A stretch of 64,000 nucleotides of DNA, from positions 124,001 through 188,000 of the forward strand of contig NZ_QJTK01000002.1 in the NCBI RefSeq assembly GCF_003217355.1, in the 5' to 3' direction. This DNA comes from Rhodobacter viridis. GTDB lineage: Bacteria; Pseudomonadota; Alphaproteobacteria; Rhodobacterales; Rhodobacteraceae. The notes under the pieces were generated by a model, which ran no database searches, had not been told where the DNA came from, and saw nothing but the letters and a program-made list of their open reading frames with translations. The translations under genes and the position numbers were made by a program. This document shows positions 62,579 to 64,000 of this stretch, piece by piece (position 1 is the stretch's first letter; each line of letters starts with the position of its first letter).

Positions 62579-64000
62579 ATGACCCGTCCGAAACCCGTTG
62601 TTCTGTGCATTCTCGATGGCTGGGGCGAGCGCGCCGAAACCGAGGGCAACGCGCCGAAACTGGCCCATACGCCGAACCTCGACCGGGTCTTTGCGACCTG
62701 TCCGAAAGCGACGCTGATCACCCATGGCAATGATGTCGGGCTGCCGACCGGGCAGATGGGCAATTCGGAGGTCGGGCACACCAACATCGGCGCCGGGCGC
62801 GTCGTGGCGATGGATCTGGGGCAGATCGATCTGGCGATCGAGGATGGCAGCTTCTTCCAGAACGCGCCGATCCTTGAATTCATTGAAAAAGTGAAGACCG
62901 CGGGGGGCCGCGCGCATCTGATGGGCGTGGTGTCCGATGGCGGCGTGCATGGCCACATCGAACACGTTCTGGCGGCCTGCAAGATGATTGCCGGGGCAGG
63001 GGTTCCGGTGGTGCTGCATGCGATCACCGATGGGCGCGACGTGGCCCCGGATTCCTCGGCCCGGTTCGTTGACGATCTGTGCAAACGCCTGCCCGCGGGT
63101 TGCACCGTTGCCACGGTGATCGGTCGTTACTGGGCGATGGACCGCGACAACCGCTGGGAACGCGTCGGCACCGCCTTTGATGCGATCGTGAAAGGGCAGG
63201 GGTTCAGCGCGGCCACTCCGGCCGAAGCCGTGGCGCAGAGCTATGCCAAGGGCGAGATGGACGAGTTCATCAAGCCGACCGTGATCGCAGGCTATGCGGG
63301 CACGGCAGATCACGACGGCTTCTTCTGCCTGAACTTCCGGGCCGACCGGGCGCGGGAAATCCTGCGCACGCTCGGCGAGCCGGGCTTTGCGGAATTCGAC
63401 GTCTCGGCGCGGCCGACCTGGTCGGCGATGCTCGGCATGGTCGAATATTCCGTCACGCATAACGCTTACATGACGGCGGCCTATCCCAAACGCGATATCG
63501 TCAATACTTTGGGCGAATGGGTTTCGAAACAAGGTCTTACACAGTTCCATCTGGCGGAAACCGAGAAATACCCGCATGTGACCTTCTTCCTGAACGGCGG
63601 CAAGGAAGCGCCCTGGGCGGGCGAAGATCGCTACATGCCGAAATCGCCGAAAGTGGCGACCTATGATCTGCAACCCGAAATGTCGGCCCCCGAGGTCACC
63701 GACAAATTCGTCGAGGCGATCGAAAAGGGCTATGATCTGATCATCGTCAACTATGCCAACCCGGACATGGTCGGCCATACCGGCAGCCTTCCGGCGGCGA
63801 TTGCCGCCTGCGAGGAGATCGACCGCGATCTGGGCCGGGTTCTGGCCGCGCTCGAAAAGGCCGGGGGGGCGATGATCATCACCGCCGATCACGGCAACTG
63901 CGAAACGATGATCGACCCGGTGACGGGCGGGCCGCACACGGCGCATACGACGAACCTCGTGCCGGTGGCGCTGGTCGGCGGCCCCGCGGGCGCGCGGTTG
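62579..64000 (+). CDS. gpmI: 2,3-bisphosphoglycerate-independent phosphoglycerate mutase (cut by window edge)
   Basis: GpmI interconverts 3- and 2-phosphoglycerate in glycolysis. The ATG at 62579 follows AGGAGG, and the frame is open to the window end (474 codons of about 505). CILDGWGER carries the first metal Asp, QMGNSEVGHTNIGAGR the phosphorylated Ser, and DGRDVAP, GRYWAMDRDNRW, NFRADRAREI and ITADHGNCE follow in order. It is co-directional with rsfS-rlmH. Confidence 0.97.
   Translation, partial: MTRPKPVVLCILDGWGERAETEGNAPKLAHTPNLDRVFATCPKATLITHGNDVGLPTGQMGNSEVGHTNIGAGRVVAMDLGQIDLAIEDGSFFQNAPILEFIEKVKTAGGRAHLMGVVSDGGVHGHIEHVLAACKMIAGAGVPVVLHAITDGRDVAPDSSARFVDDLCKRLPAGCTVATVIGRYWAMDRDNRWERVGTAFDAIVKGQGFSAATPAEAVAQSYAKGEMDEFIKPTVIAGYAGTADHDGFFCLNFRADRAREILRTLGEPGFAEFDVSARPTWSAMLGMVEYSVTHNAYMTAAYPKRDIVNTLGEWVSKQGLTQFHLAETEKYPHVTFFLNGGKEAPWAGEDRYMPKSPKVATYDLQPEMSAPEVTDKFVEAIEKGYDLIIVNYANPDMVGHTGSLPAAIAACEEIDRDLGRVLAALEKAGGAMIITADHGNCETMIDPVTGGPHTAHTTNLVPVALVGGPAGARL

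Overview
The window is a 64 kb piece of a GC-rich (third-codon-position G/C) alphaproteobacterial chromosome. It most resembles Rhodobacteraceae, close to Rhodobacter capsulatus. Reasons seen in the sequence: the nrnC-kdsD-lptC-lptA-lptB block runs straight into hpf-ptsN with no rpoN; leuC/leuD are separated from leuB by two small-family genes; and a DUF2793 fibre protein sits in a capsule locus. No insertion sequence, CRISPR array or intact prophage was seen. The window starts inside rfbB and ends inside gpmI.

Region 1 (1-16853) is a surface-polysaccharide locus. It carries dTDP-rhamnose genes (rfbB, rfbD, rfbA), a family 2 glycosyltransferase, an ABC export system (kpsE and kpsT on the minus strand, kpsM divergent on the plus strand), and a 1854-residue protein that joins a sulfotransferase, a long coiled coil, a WbsX/GH99-like domain, a GT4 and a GT2. 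Four more sulfotransferase genes and an AlgX/AlgJ-like SGNH protein, probably for O-acetylation, complete it. A phage/GTA-type tail-fibre gene (DUF2793) lies between the rhamnose genes and the exporter. The likely product is a rhamnose-containing, sulfated and perhaps acetylated capsule.

Region 2 (17103-29309) holds an RTX/M10 metalloprotease with a small exported protein just upstream, then mtgA, gltB, a secreted protein and gltD in one tight minus-strand run, uppP, an NDUFA9-like reductase, and tRNA-Leu with its own promoter and terminator. Region 3 (29473-37072) has two two-domain sugar-modifying proteins (MTase-MTase and GT2-CmcI), followed by nrnC, kdsD, lptCAB, hpf and ptsN.

Region 4 (37073-46969) is a second glycan operon on the minus strand: cysQ, kdsB, galU, galE, two paralogous GT2 genes, a GT14-like enzyme and a two-domain sulfotransferase. 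An ABC-2 permease without an adjacent ATPase faces away from it. CysQ removes PAP, the by-product of PAPS-dependent sulfotransferases, so it fits the unusual number of sulfotransferases here.

Region 5 (46983-64000) is mostly housekeeping and metal or cofactor functions: a LacI/GntR-type regulator, tRNA-Arg, exbB-exbD-tonB, a Zn/Cd/Pb P-type ATPase with a divergent MerR regulator, a cobalamin riboswitch in front of two small cysteine-rich genes, tRNA-Pro, a DMT transporter, leuB, leuD, leuC, rsfS, rlmH and gpmI. Many genes overlap by 1-8 bases (ATGA/GTGA junctions). Long ORFs opposite real genes are treated as GC-driven shadows.
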